Shown here piece after piece: positions 51,645 to 61,144 of a DNA stretch of 64,000 nt (the stretch's first letter is position 1; each line of letters begins with the position of its first letter). Made by a program: the position numbers and the translations under genes. This DNA comes from Nostoc sp. TCL26-01. Lineage in GTDB: Bacteria; Cyanobacteriota; Cyanobacteriia; Cyanobacteriales; Nostocaceae. The notes beneath the pieces are model-generated. The model did no database searches and was not told the origin of the DNA. It saw only the letters and a program-made list of their open reading frames with translations. Where the stretch lies: contig NZ_CP040297.1 in the NCBI RefSeq assembly GCF_013393945.1, positions 2,248,804 through 2,312,803 of the forward strand, read 5' to 3'.

Positions 51645-52229
51645 CTATCCTCGATTTCGTTCTAATAGCAGCATCATAATTAAGCTGAGTAAAACTTGCT
51701 GTTCTTCGCGATCGCTGATTTGATCAATTGGTTTAATGGTAAACTTTCTAGAGAGGAAAGTAGGAATTTTTTCTAACCGCATCACCACTGTACCATCAGC
51801 CCGGCTCACCTCATAAACCGGATTGAACACATACCCAGTAAACCAACCAACAACGGGGATTTCTGCAAACAAGGCATCGGCAATCTTTACCCAAGGATTT
51901 TGTTCTTGAATACTTAGAGTAGTACTATCGCCATCAAAAATATCATAGCGAGCGCGCCAAATAGATTTTAAACCACGTCGTTTGACTGCACCGATATTAG
52001 TACCGTTGGTATCAGTGAACTCATAACGGGCGGAAAAATCAATGATCCGGTCAGCCTTGATGTAGTATTGGGGACGAGTCTGATCGCTATCGGCAAAAAT
52101 CGTAATTGCTTCTTTTAGCTTAAATAATTTCTGTTTAACGTAAAAAACCAAATTGTCTTGAGAATCAACAACAGATATTTGCGGTGCTAATGCCCAAAAT
52201 TTAAAGGTAAGTTCTAGTGGATACTGCAT
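51645..52229 (-). CDS. LOR/tubby-like (LURP-one related) protein
   Basis: A 194-residue protein with the beta-barrel pattern of LURP-one/scramblase-like proteins: APQISVVDSQDNLVFYVKQKLFKLKEAITIFAD, YEFTDTNGTNIGAVKRRGLKSIWRARYDIFDGD, NPVYEVSRADGTVVMRLEKIPTFLSRKFTI, and a hydrophobic C-terminus (QQVLLSLIMMLLLERN) that may touch membrane. The function in bacteria is unknown. Confidence 0.8.
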   Translation of the reverse strand: MQYPLELTFKFWALAPQISVVDSQDNLVFYVKQKLFKLKEAITIFADSDQTRPQYYIKADRIIDFSARYEFTDTNGTNIGAVKRRGLKSIWRARYDIFDGDSTTLSIQEQNPWVKIADALFAEIPVVGWFTGYVFNPVYEVSRADGTVVMRLEKIPTFLSRKFTIKPIDQISDREEQQVLLSLIMMLLLERNRG

Positions 52230-52582
52230 AGTTTTAGTGAAAGCAACAAATTTATCCCCTCTTATTAATCCCTTTTGGGTATTTTATGCAACAGTGAACC
52301 AATTAAATAATGTAAAGGAGTAGTTGCAAAAATCTCATGTCTGATTTTTTACTTAACTCACATCTAGCCCTAGCGATTAGAAATCGTGGCTATACAAACC
52401 AAGTCCCTGACGCTCGCAAGCTCGCTACCGCTACGCTAACGCCAGTTCCCTACGGCGGGAAACCCGCCTACAGGACTGGTCTCACCGCCTACGCGGACTA
52501 AAGTAAAATCAAGCTTTTAACTCGCGTAGGCGGGTTTTGTCTGTGTAGCCGCGACTTCCAGTCGCCTGATGCAAGATATGAG
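52230..52582. other. Intergenic region mostly filled by miniature element copy 3
   Basis: About 125 bases of AT-rich sequence that should include the LOR gene promoter, then the element at 52357-52582, which touches the ABC transporter stop codon. Confidence 0.7.
52357..52582. mobile_element. Miniature inverted-repeat element, copy 3 (226 bp, TSD TTAA)
   Basis: Opposite orientation to copies 1 and 2. The left end CTCACATCT has lost the TGCACC part; the right end is GATGCAAGATATGAG. The interior is enlarged by about 75 bases (GACGCTCGCAAGCTCGC, CCCTACGGCGGGAAACCCGCC). TTAA flanks both ends (52353-52356 and 52583-52586). The right-hand TTA is the stop codon (TAA) of the ABC gene. Confidence 0.9.
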
Positions 52583-54307
52583 TTAAGAAAACTGTTGAGT
52601 ATAAAATCTGGCATAGCGATGTTCCAATGCTAACAGTTCCTCATGAGTGCCTGATTCAACGATTTGACCCTTTTCTAAAACTAATATGCGATCGCATCTT
52701 CTCACAGTACTCAAACGGTGAGCAATAATAAATACCGTCCGTTTCTGCATCAACCGTTCTAAAGCTTCCTGTACCAAAGCTTCCGATTCAGAATCTAAGG
52801 CTGATGTCGCCTCATCTAAAATCAAGATTTGCGGATTCAATAATACAGCACGAGCGATCGCAATTCTCTGTCTTTGTCCACCAGATAAATTTACACCCCG
52901 TTCACCCACCCATGTTTGATAACCTTCTGGGAGTTGGGTAATAAATTGATGGGCATTGGCAATTTTAGCAGCAGTGGCGACTGCTTCTAAATCAAATATG
53001 TCTTGTCCAAAAGCGATATTTTGGGCAATTGTCCCAGAAAACATGATAGTTTCTTGGGGAACGATGCCAATTTGTCGCCGCAGACTCTCCAAGGTGACAT
53101 CTCGGATATCCACACCGTCAATAAAGATTTGCCCGGTGGAGGGATCATAAAAACGGGGTAAAAGATTGACAAAAGTGGTCTTACCTGCGCCAGAAGCACC
53201 CACAAAAGCGATCGCTTCTCCTGGCATCGCCAATAAACTAATATCTTTTAAGACGGGTTTCCCTGGTTGATAGGCAAATGTCACCTGGCGATATTCCACT
53301 TGTCCCTTAACTGGTAGCAAACTAATCGCATTCGGCTTTTCTATCACCGTTGGTTGCATCACCATCAACTCAAAAATCCGGTCAACAGAAGCTTCTCCTT
53401 GCTTAAATTCATTGTAGTTATTTGTCACATGACCGATGGGATCAATCAATAACCCGGCGGCGGCTAGGTAACTAAAAAATTCCCCTACAGTTAAATTACT
53501 TTGTTGAATTTGCCACGCACCCACCATCAGTAAAGATAAAGCACTCAATGCTTCCAAAAATCCGACAATGGGAATCTGCACAGCCTTGAGACGTTCTGCT
53601 GAGTATTTAGCCTGAAAACTGCGTTCAGCTTCATGGCTGAATCTAGCAACCTCATAATTTTCTGCCGCAAACGCCCTAATTAAACGAATCCCGCTAAAAA
53701 CTTCCGTGAGAATTGCTGATAAATCAGATACCCGATTTTGACTTCTCAGGGAATATTTACGTAATCGTTCCCCAAACCAACCAATCAAAATCCCCATCAA
53801 GGGTGCAACAACCACCGTAGCCAAAGTCAGTTGCCAATTCAAGTAAATCATGTAAATGGGGATGGCTAGCAACTGCAAAACACAGGGAATAAAATCGTGG
53901 AACAATTTATTGACAACTTCACCAATACGATCAATATCTTCTGTGAGACGGTAAGATAAATCACCCGCCTTAGCTGTTTCAAAATAGCTTAAATCCAACC
54001 TTTGCAAATGAGTGTATACCTGCTTGCGGAGATGAAACGCCACACGCAACGCAGCTTTAGCCATGTAAATATCTTGCACCGACTGGAAAAAGCCCCGCAC
54101 AAGAAACACTAAACCCAAAATGGCAGCTAAAGATGCGATCGCTCCTACATTACCTTGTCCAAAGGGGTTAGCTAACTTACCTGCAAAATTAATCAATGTC
54201 AAAGTCGCCAGCACATATCCCACAATGCCAACAAGGCCTTTAGTAATATTCTGCCACTGGGGTCTAACATAGGGCAGCAGTTGCCAGTAATTAGAACGAG
54301 TTTTCAA
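52583..54307 (-). CDS. ABC exporter, MsbA/HepA-like half transporter
   Basis: A 574-residue fused membrane and ATPase protein. Six helices (about 20-300) are followed by Walker A GASGAGKTT, signature LSGGQRQR, Walker B ILILDEATSALD and AHRLSTVRR. It is a homodimeric type IV exporter, probably for lipid, glycolipid or drug. HepA of Anabaena, which serves the heterocyst polysaccharide layer, is of this type, but identity cannot be claimed. The stop codon lies in the 4-base target duplication of the downstream miniature element. Confidence 0.92.
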   Translation of the reverse strand: MKTRSNYWQLLPYVRPQWQNITKGLVGIVGYVLATLTLINFAGKLANPFGQGNVGAIASLAAILGLVFLVRGFFQSVQDIYMAKAALRVAFHLRKQVYTHLQRLDLSYFETAKAGDLSYRLTEDIDRIGEVVNKLFHDFIPCVLQLLAIPIYMIYLNWQLTLATVVVAPLMGILIGWFGERLRKYSLRSQNRVSDLSAILTEVFSGIRLIRAFAAENYEVARFSHEAERSFQAKYSAERLKAVQIPIVGFLEALSALSLLMVGAWQIQQSNLTVGEFFSYLAAAGLLIDPIGHVTNNYNEFKQGEASVDRIFELMVMQPTVIEKPNAISLLPVKGQVEYRQVTFAYQPGKPVLKDISLLAMPGEAIAFVGASGAGKTTFVNLLPRFYDPSTGQIFIDGVDIRDVTLESLRRQIGIVPQETIMFSGTIAQNIAFGQDIFDLEAVATAAKIANAHQFITQLPEGYQTWVGERGVNLSGGQRQRIAIARAVLLNPQILILDEATSALDSESEALVQEALERLMQKRTVFIIAHRLSTVRRCDRILVLEKGQIVESGTHEELLALEHRYARFYTQQFS

Positions 54308-54589
54308 ACTATCACGTCCACAAAAAATATTGTCCTCTGTTTGACGCTACCAGCTTTTGTGTAGTTTCTCTAGAGGGAGGGAGTGAGGGGTGTAAACAGT
54401 GAACAGTAAACAGTGAACAGTGAACGTTTATTAACTGGTAACTGATAACTGATAACTGGTAACTGATTTGGGGAGTGAGGGAGTGGGGGAGTAGAAAAGA
54501 ATCTGTTGCCTAATGACTATTGACTAATGACTATTGACCATTGACTAATGACCATTGACTAATGACCATTGACTATTGACCATTGACTA
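54308..54589. repeat. Dense tandem repeat block between ABC exporter and cobK
   Basis: GTGAACAGTAAACAGT, AACTGGTAACTGATAACTG, GGGAGTGAGGGAGTGG and GACTATTGACCATTGACTAAT arrays follow one another. The last heptamers supply the final codons (VNGQ) and the stop of cobK. Confidence 0.9.
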
Positions 54590-55322
54590 TTTTTTCCAAT
54601 AGCCATTTTACAGCACTATCAACATCTGCAACTTGTTCGCCTGGGGGGACGGCTGGACGATTTACCATGACAACTTGTATACCTAGTTCTCTGGCGGCGA
54701 TGATTTTAGGGTAGGTAGCATCACCACCGCTATTTTTGCTGACAATAGTATCGATGTTGTGTTGAATTAAGATTTGCTTTTCGTCCTCTAGGGCAAAGGG
54801 GCCGCGATCGCACAATATCATCCCAGGTGGTACTAAGGCATCCGCATCAGGGGGGTCAATCATCCGCATCAGAAACCAAATATTTTGGAGATAGGCAAAA
54901 GCTGAGAGTTCTTGTCTACCAACAGTTAAGAAGACTCTTTTGGCTTGATTTTCTAAAACACTGGCAGCAGCGATATTACTCTCAACTTCCAGCCAGCGAT
55001 CGCCTGATACTCGTTCCCAAGGACGACGAATCAACATCAGACGCGGTATACTGGCTTCTTGAGCCGCCCTTGCTGCATTCTCAGAGATTTGTTGAGCAAA
55101 AGGATGAGTAGCATCAATTAAGACATCAACTTGCAACTGACGTAAATACTCAACCAGTCCAGACACACCACCAAAACCCCCAACTCTGACTTTACCAGAT
55201 GGGAGAGTAGGCTTACGGGTACGACCAGCTAAAGATGCGATCGCCTCAATACCTGTGATATTTGATACTCTAGCCATGAGTTCGGCTGCATCTCCAGTTC
55301 CACCCAGAATTAAAACACGCAT
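54573..55322 (-). CDS. cobK: Precorrin-6A reductase
   Basis: A 249-residue CobK/CbiJ protein that reduces precorrin-6A (or the cobalt form) with NAD(P)H in corrin synthesis. Features: VLILGGTGDAAELMARV nucleotide site, DVLIDATHPFAQQISENAARAA, RVFLTVGRQELSAF, PPDADALVPPGMILCDRGPFALEDE and IVSKNSGGDATYPKIIAARELGI. It is downstream of the DUF1636 gene on the same strand, and both follow a B12 riboswitch, so cobalamin should repress them together. The C-terminal VNGQ and stop come from a heptamer repeat. Confidence 0.93.
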   Translation of the reverse strand: MRVLILGGTGDAAELMARVSNITGIEAIASLAGRTRKPTLPSGKVRVGGFGGVSGLVEYLRQLQVDVLIDATHPFAQQISENAARAAQEASIPRLMLIRRPWERVSGDRWLEVESNIAAASVLENQAKRVFLTVGRQELSAFAYLQNIWFLMRMIDPPDADALVPPGMILCDRGPFALEDEKQILIQHNIDTIVSKNSGGDATYPKIIAARELGIQVVMVNRPAVPPGEQVADVDSAVKWLLEKIVNGQ

Positions 55323-55400
55323 AAATTGGGGAGTGGGGAGTGGGGGATGGGGAGATAGAGTAGTGATAGTATCTCTTTGTCCCCTTATCCCCTTCCTTGT
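55323..55400. repeat. GGGGAGTGGGG / CCCCTTATCCCC repeat between DUF1636 gene and cobK
   Basis: GGGGAGTGGGGAGTGGGGGATGGGG faces GTCCCCTTATCCCCTTCC, making an imperfect G/C hairpin between the two co-directional genes that could reduce readthrough. Confidence 0.65.
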
Positions 55401-55808
55401 CTATTTTTGAACACGAAAAGTCGGAATTCTTGCCAGGATGCCTTTTTTTAAAGCTTCAGGACGTTCTGCCCAAGGCAGTAGACCGTCGGATTTTTCATAA
55501 TATTTGCTAGCACATTCTAGGATAGCAGAGGCATTGTCATCTACAGCTAAATCGCCAAACACATATGTCAGCTTGCCCTTGCCTACAAAAGCCACAACAC
55601 AAGAACGGTTGCAAGCACTCATACATTCAACTTCTTGAATGGGAAACTCATCTCGCAACTCCCAATTTTGTGCTAATTGTTGGATTTTCTGCAAAAGTTT
55701 TTGACCACCACTTTCACCCACACGCTGACCATCTTGCCAGACACTAGCACAAGTTTTGCAGACAAAAAGAGTGTGATCAATCACACCAGAAGCTTGATTA
55801 ATCGTCAC
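55401..55808 (-). CDS. DUF1636 putative metal-binding protein under B12 control
   Basis: A 135-residue protein with cysteine motifs LFVCKTCASVWQDG and VECMSACNRSCVVAFVGKGK, like small ferredoxin/DUF1636 proteins often linked to cobalamin genes. The Cys pattern suggests an iron-sulfur or metal site. I start at GTG 55808 (MTINQASGV) with GAGG seven bases upstream. The ATG at 55856 is also open, but its codons lie inside the riboswitch B12 box, so it is probably not used. First gene before cobK. Confidence 0.85.
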   Translation of the reverse strand: MTINQASGVIDHTLFVCKTCASVWQDGQRVGESGGQKLLQKIQQLAQNWELRDEFPIQEVECMSACNRSCVVAFVGKGKLTYVFGDLAVDDNASAILECASKYYEKSDGLLPWAERPEALKKGILARIPTFRVQK

Positions 55809-55839
55809 CTGTACCTCGCAGATGTTGAGAATTGATAGA

Positions 55840-55965
55840 TAAACTCCGGCGGGCATCCTGACTCACCCAGTTGTGGTTCACAGTTGCGGGACAGCGCCGG
55901 ATTTACACCGAACTTTCCCCCTTACCTCTAGTGGCTGATCCCCACCAGAACCGAATATTCAGTAG
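55840..55965 (-). promoter_or_regulatory. Cobalamin riboswitch
   Basis: Read on the minus strand: GGTTCTGGTGGGGATCAGCC, then GGGGGAAAGTTCGGTG, TAAATCCGGCGCTGTCCCGC, AACTGTGA and the B12-box-like GAGTCAGGATGCCCGCCGGA (55845-55864). The order GGGAA, GGTGTAAATCC, GCTG-CCCGCAACTGT and GTCAGGA-GCC is diagnostic. It ends about 30 bases before the GTG start of the DUF1636 gene, so it probably controls translation initiation or transcription of DUF1636-cobK. Confidence 0.92.
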
Positions 55966-56022
55966 ATTGTAACACTAATGTTGACTCTGCTTTAGGCTCG
56001 CGAATGATGATTTTTCCAGAAT

Positions 56023-56517
56023 TTAAAATCGTAAACCCACACCACCTTGGACAGCAACAGCCGCACCACCACCATTCCGATAAGCATCAAAAGCGATAAT
56101 TGCATTACCAAACAGCACAGTATTACTATTTGGTACAACATAGTCGATACCTGGTTGTAGAGCAAAACTAATCTTATCGCCTACAGGAGAAGCCTCACTC
56201 CCACCAGCTAGAACTAAGCCTGCACCTAAGTAAGCATCAGTTTGCCAATTCAAAGGCAAATCATAGGAAACTGTAGGGACAACAGCAGTATTCTGTCCAA
56301 TTAAAGCTTGAGCGCGAAAAGAAATTGGTGCTTCTAAAAGCTTGTAGCGAAAAGCTAAAACTCCCCCGACTTGGATACTATCAGTCAAACCCACTGTTGG
56401 ACCAATACCTACATAGCTACCATAAGCTACTTGCGCCTGGGCTGGTTGAGTGCTGATAGCTAAACTTAAGGCAGAACTAATCCCTAAAACCCCAAGCGAA
56501 TAAGGTATATACTTCAT
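56023..56517 (-). CDS. Small exported beta-rich protein
   Basis: A 164-residue protein with a Sec signal peptide (cleavage near AQAQ, about 30) and Gly-rich amphipathic strands (YVGIGPTVGLTDSIQVGGVLAFRY, TDAYLGAGLVLAGG) ending in VQGGVGLRF, as expected for a small outer-membrane barrel. Similar in build to the protein at 30438. It lies just upstream of the B12 riboswitch gene pair on the same strand. A vitamin B12 link is only positional. Confidence 0.75.
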   Translation of the reverse strand: MKYIPYSLGVLGISSALSLAISTQPAQAQVAYGSYVGIGPTVGLTDSIQVGGVLAFRYKLLEAPISFRAQALIGQNTAVVPTVSYDLPLNWQTDAYLGAGLVLAGGSEASPVGDKISFALQPGIDYVVPNSNTVLFGNAIIAFDAYRNGGGAAVAVQGGVGLRF

Positions 56518-56757
56518 TGCCCAATTCCTCACACCATTTTCAATGTTCCATTAAATACCTATGTTATCTCTGTTCAGGCGAAGGGAAAAGTTATTAATCA
56601 AAAATCATTATTAAACAGAATTCAGGAGTCAGTTGTCAGAATTCAGCTTGGGAATTCTGTACGACTGGCGGATGAATAATCGCTGAGAAATAAAGCTACG
56701 GAACAGAGTTAAAGTCACTTCGCTAAAATAAAACCATCTCCTGCCACAATATGAACT

Positions 56758-57384
56758 ATGACCTACACCCCACCCAAAGTTCTTACTTTCGCTCAATTTA
56801 TCGCGGATTATGGAGATAATCCCCGTTACGAACTTATTGATGGAGAATTACGTGACATGGAACCAACTGGTCCACATGAAGAAGTTTCAGGAAATATTGC
56901 TGGTAGGATTTATAGTGAAATTCTTCGTAATAATTTTGATCCAGAATGTAATCGTAGGCTCAACTTGTTAATTCCCAAAACTTGTTTGATTAAACCACCT
57001 GCCGCAGAAGCGACGGCATTACGTCCAGATGTAATTGTTTTAGATAAAATCAAACTCAGCCAAGAGCCACTTTGGCAAAAAGAACCTATTATTTGTAATG
57101 GTAATACGATTAAACTAGTTGCCGAGGTTGTCAGTACCAATTGGCAAGACGATTATGCGAGAAAAGTAGAAGAATATGCTTTTCTCGAAATACCTGAATA
57201 TTGGATTATAGATTTTCGCGGTTTGGGTGGGTTGCAATTTATTGGTAATCCTAAACAACCTACTTTTACAGTCTGTCAATTAGTTAATCGGGTATATCAA
57301 CAGCAACAATATCGCCTGGGCGACACTATTAATTCTAATTTATTCCCTAATTTAGAGCTTAAACTTGATGATATTATGCCATAG
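56758..57384 (+). CDS. Uma2 family (DUF820) putative endonuclease, copy 2
   Basis: A 208-residue Uma2 protein: TFAQFIADYGDNPRYELIDGELRDMEPTGPHEEVSGNIAGRIY, LRPDVIVLDK (catalytic Asp), IKLVAEVVSTNWQDDYARKVEEYAFLEIPEYWIIDF (Glu and Lys). It starts at the ATG at 56758 with no clear ribosome binding site. Function is inferred from the fold only. It is different in sequence from the copy at 44654. Confidence 0.9.
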   Translation: MTYTPPKVLTFAQFIADYGDNPRYELIDGELRDMEPTGPHEEVSGNIAGRIYSEILRNNFDPECNRRLNLLIPKTCLIKPPAAEATALRPDVIVLDKIKLSQEPLWQKEPIICNGNTIKLVAEVVSTNWQDDYARKVEEYAFLEIPEYWIIDFRGLGGLQFIGNPKQPTFTVCQLVNRVYQQQQYRLGDTINSNLFPNLELKLDDIMP

Positions 57385-57972
57385 CTATATAGATCAATAG
57401 ATTTCAGTTAAAGATCAATGGTACAGACTCATATCAAGTGGGTGCAGGGTAATAATTTTTATAGATGCTACAGTCGATATACTTATCCTCTTTTTTTCCT
57501 GTCCCAAGATATTGAGGGATGAAACCCCTAAATAATTTGCCGTATCCTGCAATGAGAGATACTGGGGATAAAGTATAAATCCTCTGCATCGAACTCACGT
57601 TATTTTATTACTAAAATCAATATAGGATTACTACTTGATTTTTGAACAGATACGTAGTGGAGCGACACAGCTAAAATAGTGCAATAGTAGGGTGCGTTGT
57701 TGCGTACTCCTTCGGAGAACCCGCAGGGTAGCGCAACGCACCGCCAATGAGATTAAGACGGTGCGTTAGTTCGTTAACGCACCCTACAAAAATAAAAATC
57801 TATCGCCACATTTAAAGCTTGCCACGCCACTACGTATCCTTAGATTTTTTGTGTAAGCACAGGCTACGCCAACAGAAATCAAATCGGATTCCTATATTTT
57901 TGATTGTTATTTAACGAGAGTCACAACAAAGTCTTTCCAACCATATCAATCTCTTTCTCAAGAATACGGAAA
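57385..57972. other. Intergenic region with the inverted 131-bp repeat
   Basis: About 590 bases without a gene. The 131-bp repeat copy 2 is at 57671-57801. Elsewhere only AT-rich sequence and one CAAATCGGATTCCTAT phrase are seen. Confidence 0.6.
57671..57801 (-). repeat. 131-bp repeat, copy 2 (inverted relative to 20966-21096)
   Basis: Its reverse complement equals 20966-21096 except one base (GAACTAAC here, GAAGTAAC there). Confidence 0.95.
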
Positions 57973-58707
57973 TTACGTCAACAAAGTCACTTTTCCACTA
58001 GCCAAATCATAGCGGCCACCAGCAATTTTCAGTTTACCTTCTTTGACCAAACCTCTTAAAATAGTTGAACTCTCACCTAACTTTTCTGCCTGATACTGAA
58101 CATTGGCAATGATAGAATTTTCCTCTAAACTCCCTGTTTTATTTCTTACCCTTTCTACAGCTGGTTTGATTTCTTCCACAAACACACCAATTCTTCCAGG
58201 GAGGGGATCACCCTTAACAGCCGCTACAACTGCACCACATCTAGCATGACCTACAACTATAATTAATTGTGCGCCTAAAACAGCTGTAGCAAATTCTAAG
58301 CTACCGATAGCAGTTTGACTGGCCACATTACCCGCCACCCGGACAACAAACAAATCTCCTAATCCCTGATCAAAAACGATTTCCGCAGGTACTCTCGAAT
58401 CAGCACAGCCTAAAATAGCTGCAAAGGGATATTGAGCTACAGCTGTTTCTTGCAAACGCAAACGTGATTGGTTAGGATTGAGGCGCTTACCATCAACAAA
58501 TCTTTTATTTCCTTCAATCAATCTATTCAAAGCCGCTTGTGGATTAACGGGTTGGGGTTTTTCTTCAGGAATTGTTGGTTGTTGAGCAACAGCTGATTCT
58601 TCTGTTCCCAGTACACCACCAACAGCACCAATACCAACACCAACGCCACCAACACCAGCTAGTTTCAAAAAATTACGCCGTCCCACAAACCCATTAATTT
58701 GACTCAT
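57973..58707 (-). CDS. ecaB: Exported beta-class carbonic anhydrase (EcaB-like)
   Basis: A 244-residue beta-carbonic anhydrase, interconverting CO2 and bicarbonate. A Tat signal (GRRNFLKLAG, then a glycine/valine-rich core ending near SAVAQ) sends it to the periplasm. The zinc site is CADSRVP (Cys, Asp/Arg pair) and GHARCGA (His, Cys). ILGCADSRVPAEIVFDQGLGDLFVVRVAGN is diagnostic. Start placed at the ATG at 58707 (MSQINGF). It is a stand-alone gene. The family name EcaB follows the exported enzyme of other cyanobacteria. Confidence 0.92.
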   Translation of the reverse strand: MSQINGFVGRRNFLKLAGVGGVGVGIGAVGGVLGTEESAVAQQPTIPEEKPQPVNPQAALNRLIEGNKRFVDGKRLNPNQSRLRLQETAVAQYPFAAILGCADSRVPAEIVFDQGLGDLFVVRVAGNVASQTAIGSLEFATAVLGAQLIIVVGHARCGAVVAAVKGDPLPGRIGVFVEEIKPAVERVRNKTGSLEENSIIANVQYQAEKLGESSTILRGLVKEGKLKIAGGRYDLASGKVTLLT

Positions 58708-59207
58708 GATACACCTCATTTTCGGTAGTGAAAATCACTAAGTTGCTATCAAGAAAACGCAGTAAACTATACCCCAATATGCTGAAAATTAGTATCTTTA
58801 GCATCTTTAGGGAAACAAAAAAGTTACGAATTATTGCAACTTAGTTATACAGAACTGTATTTATTCTCTGGACTATACCAAAATCATGTCTAACAATTAA
58901 ATAATTTTATAATTTGATAAAAATATGGATACAAAAGGGTTTTGTCTATGATGTACTCTCAACCTTAAATTTCTAGTGACAAATTCCTCTGTATCTTTGT
59001 GACTTTGTGATTAAATAAACTACTTTTTTACCACCAAGACACAGCGAAAAGTCGGAGCGGAGGTTTCCTCCGTAGACGCTTTGTGGCTTGCCGCAGGCAT
59101 CTGAACTTTTCAAGACAGAGACACAAAGCTCAGGAACTTACAGATAAAAAAATATCCAAAATGTACTTCACTAAAGCGAGAAACGCCATAGCAGGATTTA
59201 GCTACAT
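58708..59207. other. Intergenic region with repeat traces
   Basis: 500 bases without a gene. TTTGTGACTTTGTG (about 58996) and ACCAAGACACAGCG...GACAGAGACACAAAG (59033-59128) belong to the family seen at 25765. Between them lies GTCGGAGCGGAGGTTTCCTCCG, a GC-rich hairpin (about 59051-59074). Confidence 0.6.
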
Positions 59208-60938
59208 TCAGACTTTGATACTACTCCAGATGAAATTGGTTAAATCTAAGATATAGTCAACGTGATTATCTGGATATTCCGGCTTTTGATGATCCATTAC
59301 CCATAATTTACCGCCAGTCAGATAAATTTTGTTTGGCTCTTGGTAAAATGCCTGATGATGACTGATCCATCCAGGTTTTTCACCCGTAGTAATAATTTTG
59401 TCTATTTTGCCAGTATCATAATGTAAACGATATACAGGTGTTTCACCAAAAATCCTCTCGTTGTCATAACCCAAGTTACCAATAATATAGATGTGTTCTC
59501 CAACTAGGGTTGCTGAGTGAAAATCAGTTGGGGGAAAAATATCTCTGGGATATCCCCAAATTTGGAAATTGCCATCACCTCGGTAAACTACTACATCGTT
59601 ATATATGCAAAAGTCAGGGTCATAGTAATCTTCATGACTACCACCAATATCGATGACTCTCCCATCTGGTAACTGTGTAGTTGTTTTCGCAAACCGTTGA
59701 TAACACCATACCAGTTGATTCCAGTTTTCATTTTCAGTATCGCCAAAGATAGATTTGGCTGTGTATGCAGAATCATGACTACAAATCATCGCTTTCCAGA
59801 AATCAATTTCCATAATTTCTGGATTAGTTTTACCAAAATAGCGATGTTTGCCTACCGAATATTGCTCGGGAGTAATTTGTGATAAATAAAATTGTTTGTA
59901 ACTCACTCCTGTGAGCGATCGCCACATATCATGATTAATATCGCTTAAGTCTTCACCAGCATCCACCAGCATTTGCACAATTTCTAAGTTACTCGCCTTG
60001 GCAATAGCTGTGCGACGACAATTATCACCTCTATCTGGTTCTGCACCAACTGCCAATAAAATACGGACAAAATCAGTCGCACCACGAGCAGACGCTAACA
60101 TTAAAGCAGTATGATCATATTCATCAGTCGCCTCAATATCAAATCCTTCAGTAATGAGCCATTGAAAAACTTCGAGATGATTGTTTTCGATAGCATACAT
60201 CAAAGGTGTCTTTTGACAATCCTCACATTCATAGCAATTAGCACCCGCAGCTAAGAGTAATTTTGCTTTCTCTATATCTCCTACCTGGAGACTTATCACC
60301 AAAGGAGTTCTACCCCAAGCATCGCAAACATTTTTATCGGCTACTGTATTTAGTAATATCTTCAGTTCCTCTATAGTCCCAAAAACTATAGTGTGTGTTA
60401 ATTCTGTCCACTCTAATTGTGGCAACTCACAACCCGAATCTAATAATAATTTCATAGCATCAAATCTTCCTAAACCGCCAGCAATCTTCAAAGCAGATGC
60501 ACCATAATGATTGATGGTGTTGACAGCAGCACCTTGAGAAATGAGCAACTTTAAAATTGCTAATAAGTCTTTTTTAGGGAAGATATCAATACCATACAGC
60601 GCATCAATCAATACATCATTTCCATCTGATGTACGATAGTTAATATCTGCTCCAGTATCCAGAAGAAATTTGATTTTATCTACATTCTGATTCTCTGATT
60701 GCACAGCTAAACTCAGCACATTAATGCGTAACTCGTTGTTAACAGCATTAACATTTGCTCCATTTTCCACAAGGAAGCGCATCATATTAATATCTGCATA
60801 GATGCTAGTCACAGCATACATGAGTGGCGTTTTAGCAGGATAAGAATATTCATCTAAACAATCAATATCAACACCCTGAGTAATTTCTTGTGCAACTCCG
60901 GCAATATCTCCGCGTTCTGCATATAGATGGATTTGCAT
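59208..60938 (-). CDS. Ankyrin-repeat protein with kelch-like C-terminal domain
   Basis: A 576-residue protein. About nine ankyrin repeats fill residues 1-350 (TPLMYAVTSIYADINMMRFLVENGANVNAV, KTPLMYAIENNHLEVFQWLITEGFDIEATD, TALMLASARGATDFVRILLAVGAEPDRGD). The rest contains blades with HSATLVGEHIYIIGNLGYDNE, TPVYRLHYDTGKI and NKIYLTGGKLWVM, resembling kelch/galactose-oxidase repeats. A protein-binding role is likely. No signal peptide; the fusion with kelch-like blades is not one I can name. Confidence 0.88.
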   Translation of the reverse strand: MQIHLYAERGDIAGVAQEITQGVDIDCLDEYSYPAKTPLMYAVTSIYADINMMRFLVENGANVNAVNNELRINVLSLAVQSENQNVDKIKFLLDTGADINYRTSDGNDVLIDALYGIDIFPKKDLLAILKLLISQGAAVNTINHYGASALKIAGGLGRFDAMKLLLDSGCELPQLEWTELTHTIVFGTIEELKILLNTVADKNVCDAWGRTPLVISLQVGDIEKAKLLLAAGANCYECEDCQKTPLMYAIENNHLEVFQWLITEGFDIEATDEYDHTALMLASARGATDFVRILLAVGAEPDRGDNCRRTAIAKASNLEIVQMLVDAGEDLSDINHDMWRSLTGVSYKQFYLSQITPEQYSVGKHRYFGKTNPEIMEIDFWKAMICSHDSAYTAKSIFGDTENENWNQLVWCYQRFAKTTTQLPDGRVIDIGGSHEDYYDPDFCIYNDVVVYRGDGNFQIWGYPRDIFPPTDFHSATLVGEHIYIIGNLGYDNERIFGETPVYRLHYDTGKIDKIITTGEKPGWISHHQAFYQEPNKIYLTGGKLWVMDHQKPEYPDNHVDYILDLTNFIWSSIKV

Positions 60939-61093
60939 AATTTTGTTTGAGTCAACTGCTGATATTTAGATTTAACGCATACTAAATTATGCAAAAAAAA
61001 TGTAGATACCTAAGTTCATCAACCCAACCTTGATTTCAGCAGTCTATCGCCTTAATTTTGCGGTTTTGTCTGTGACATTTCTTAATCAAATTA

Positions 61094-61128
61094 GAAAAAA
61101 AGCCTTCACAGAGTTTGAGGGCTTTTTT
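61094..61128 (-). terminator. Terminator of rpsU
   Basis: On the minus strand, AAGCCCTCA...TGAAGGCTT is followed by a T-run; A-runs on the other side make it usable both ways. It starts 17 bases after the rpsU stop. Confidence 0.85.
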
Positions 61129-61144
61129 TCTTCGGCAGTATTTC

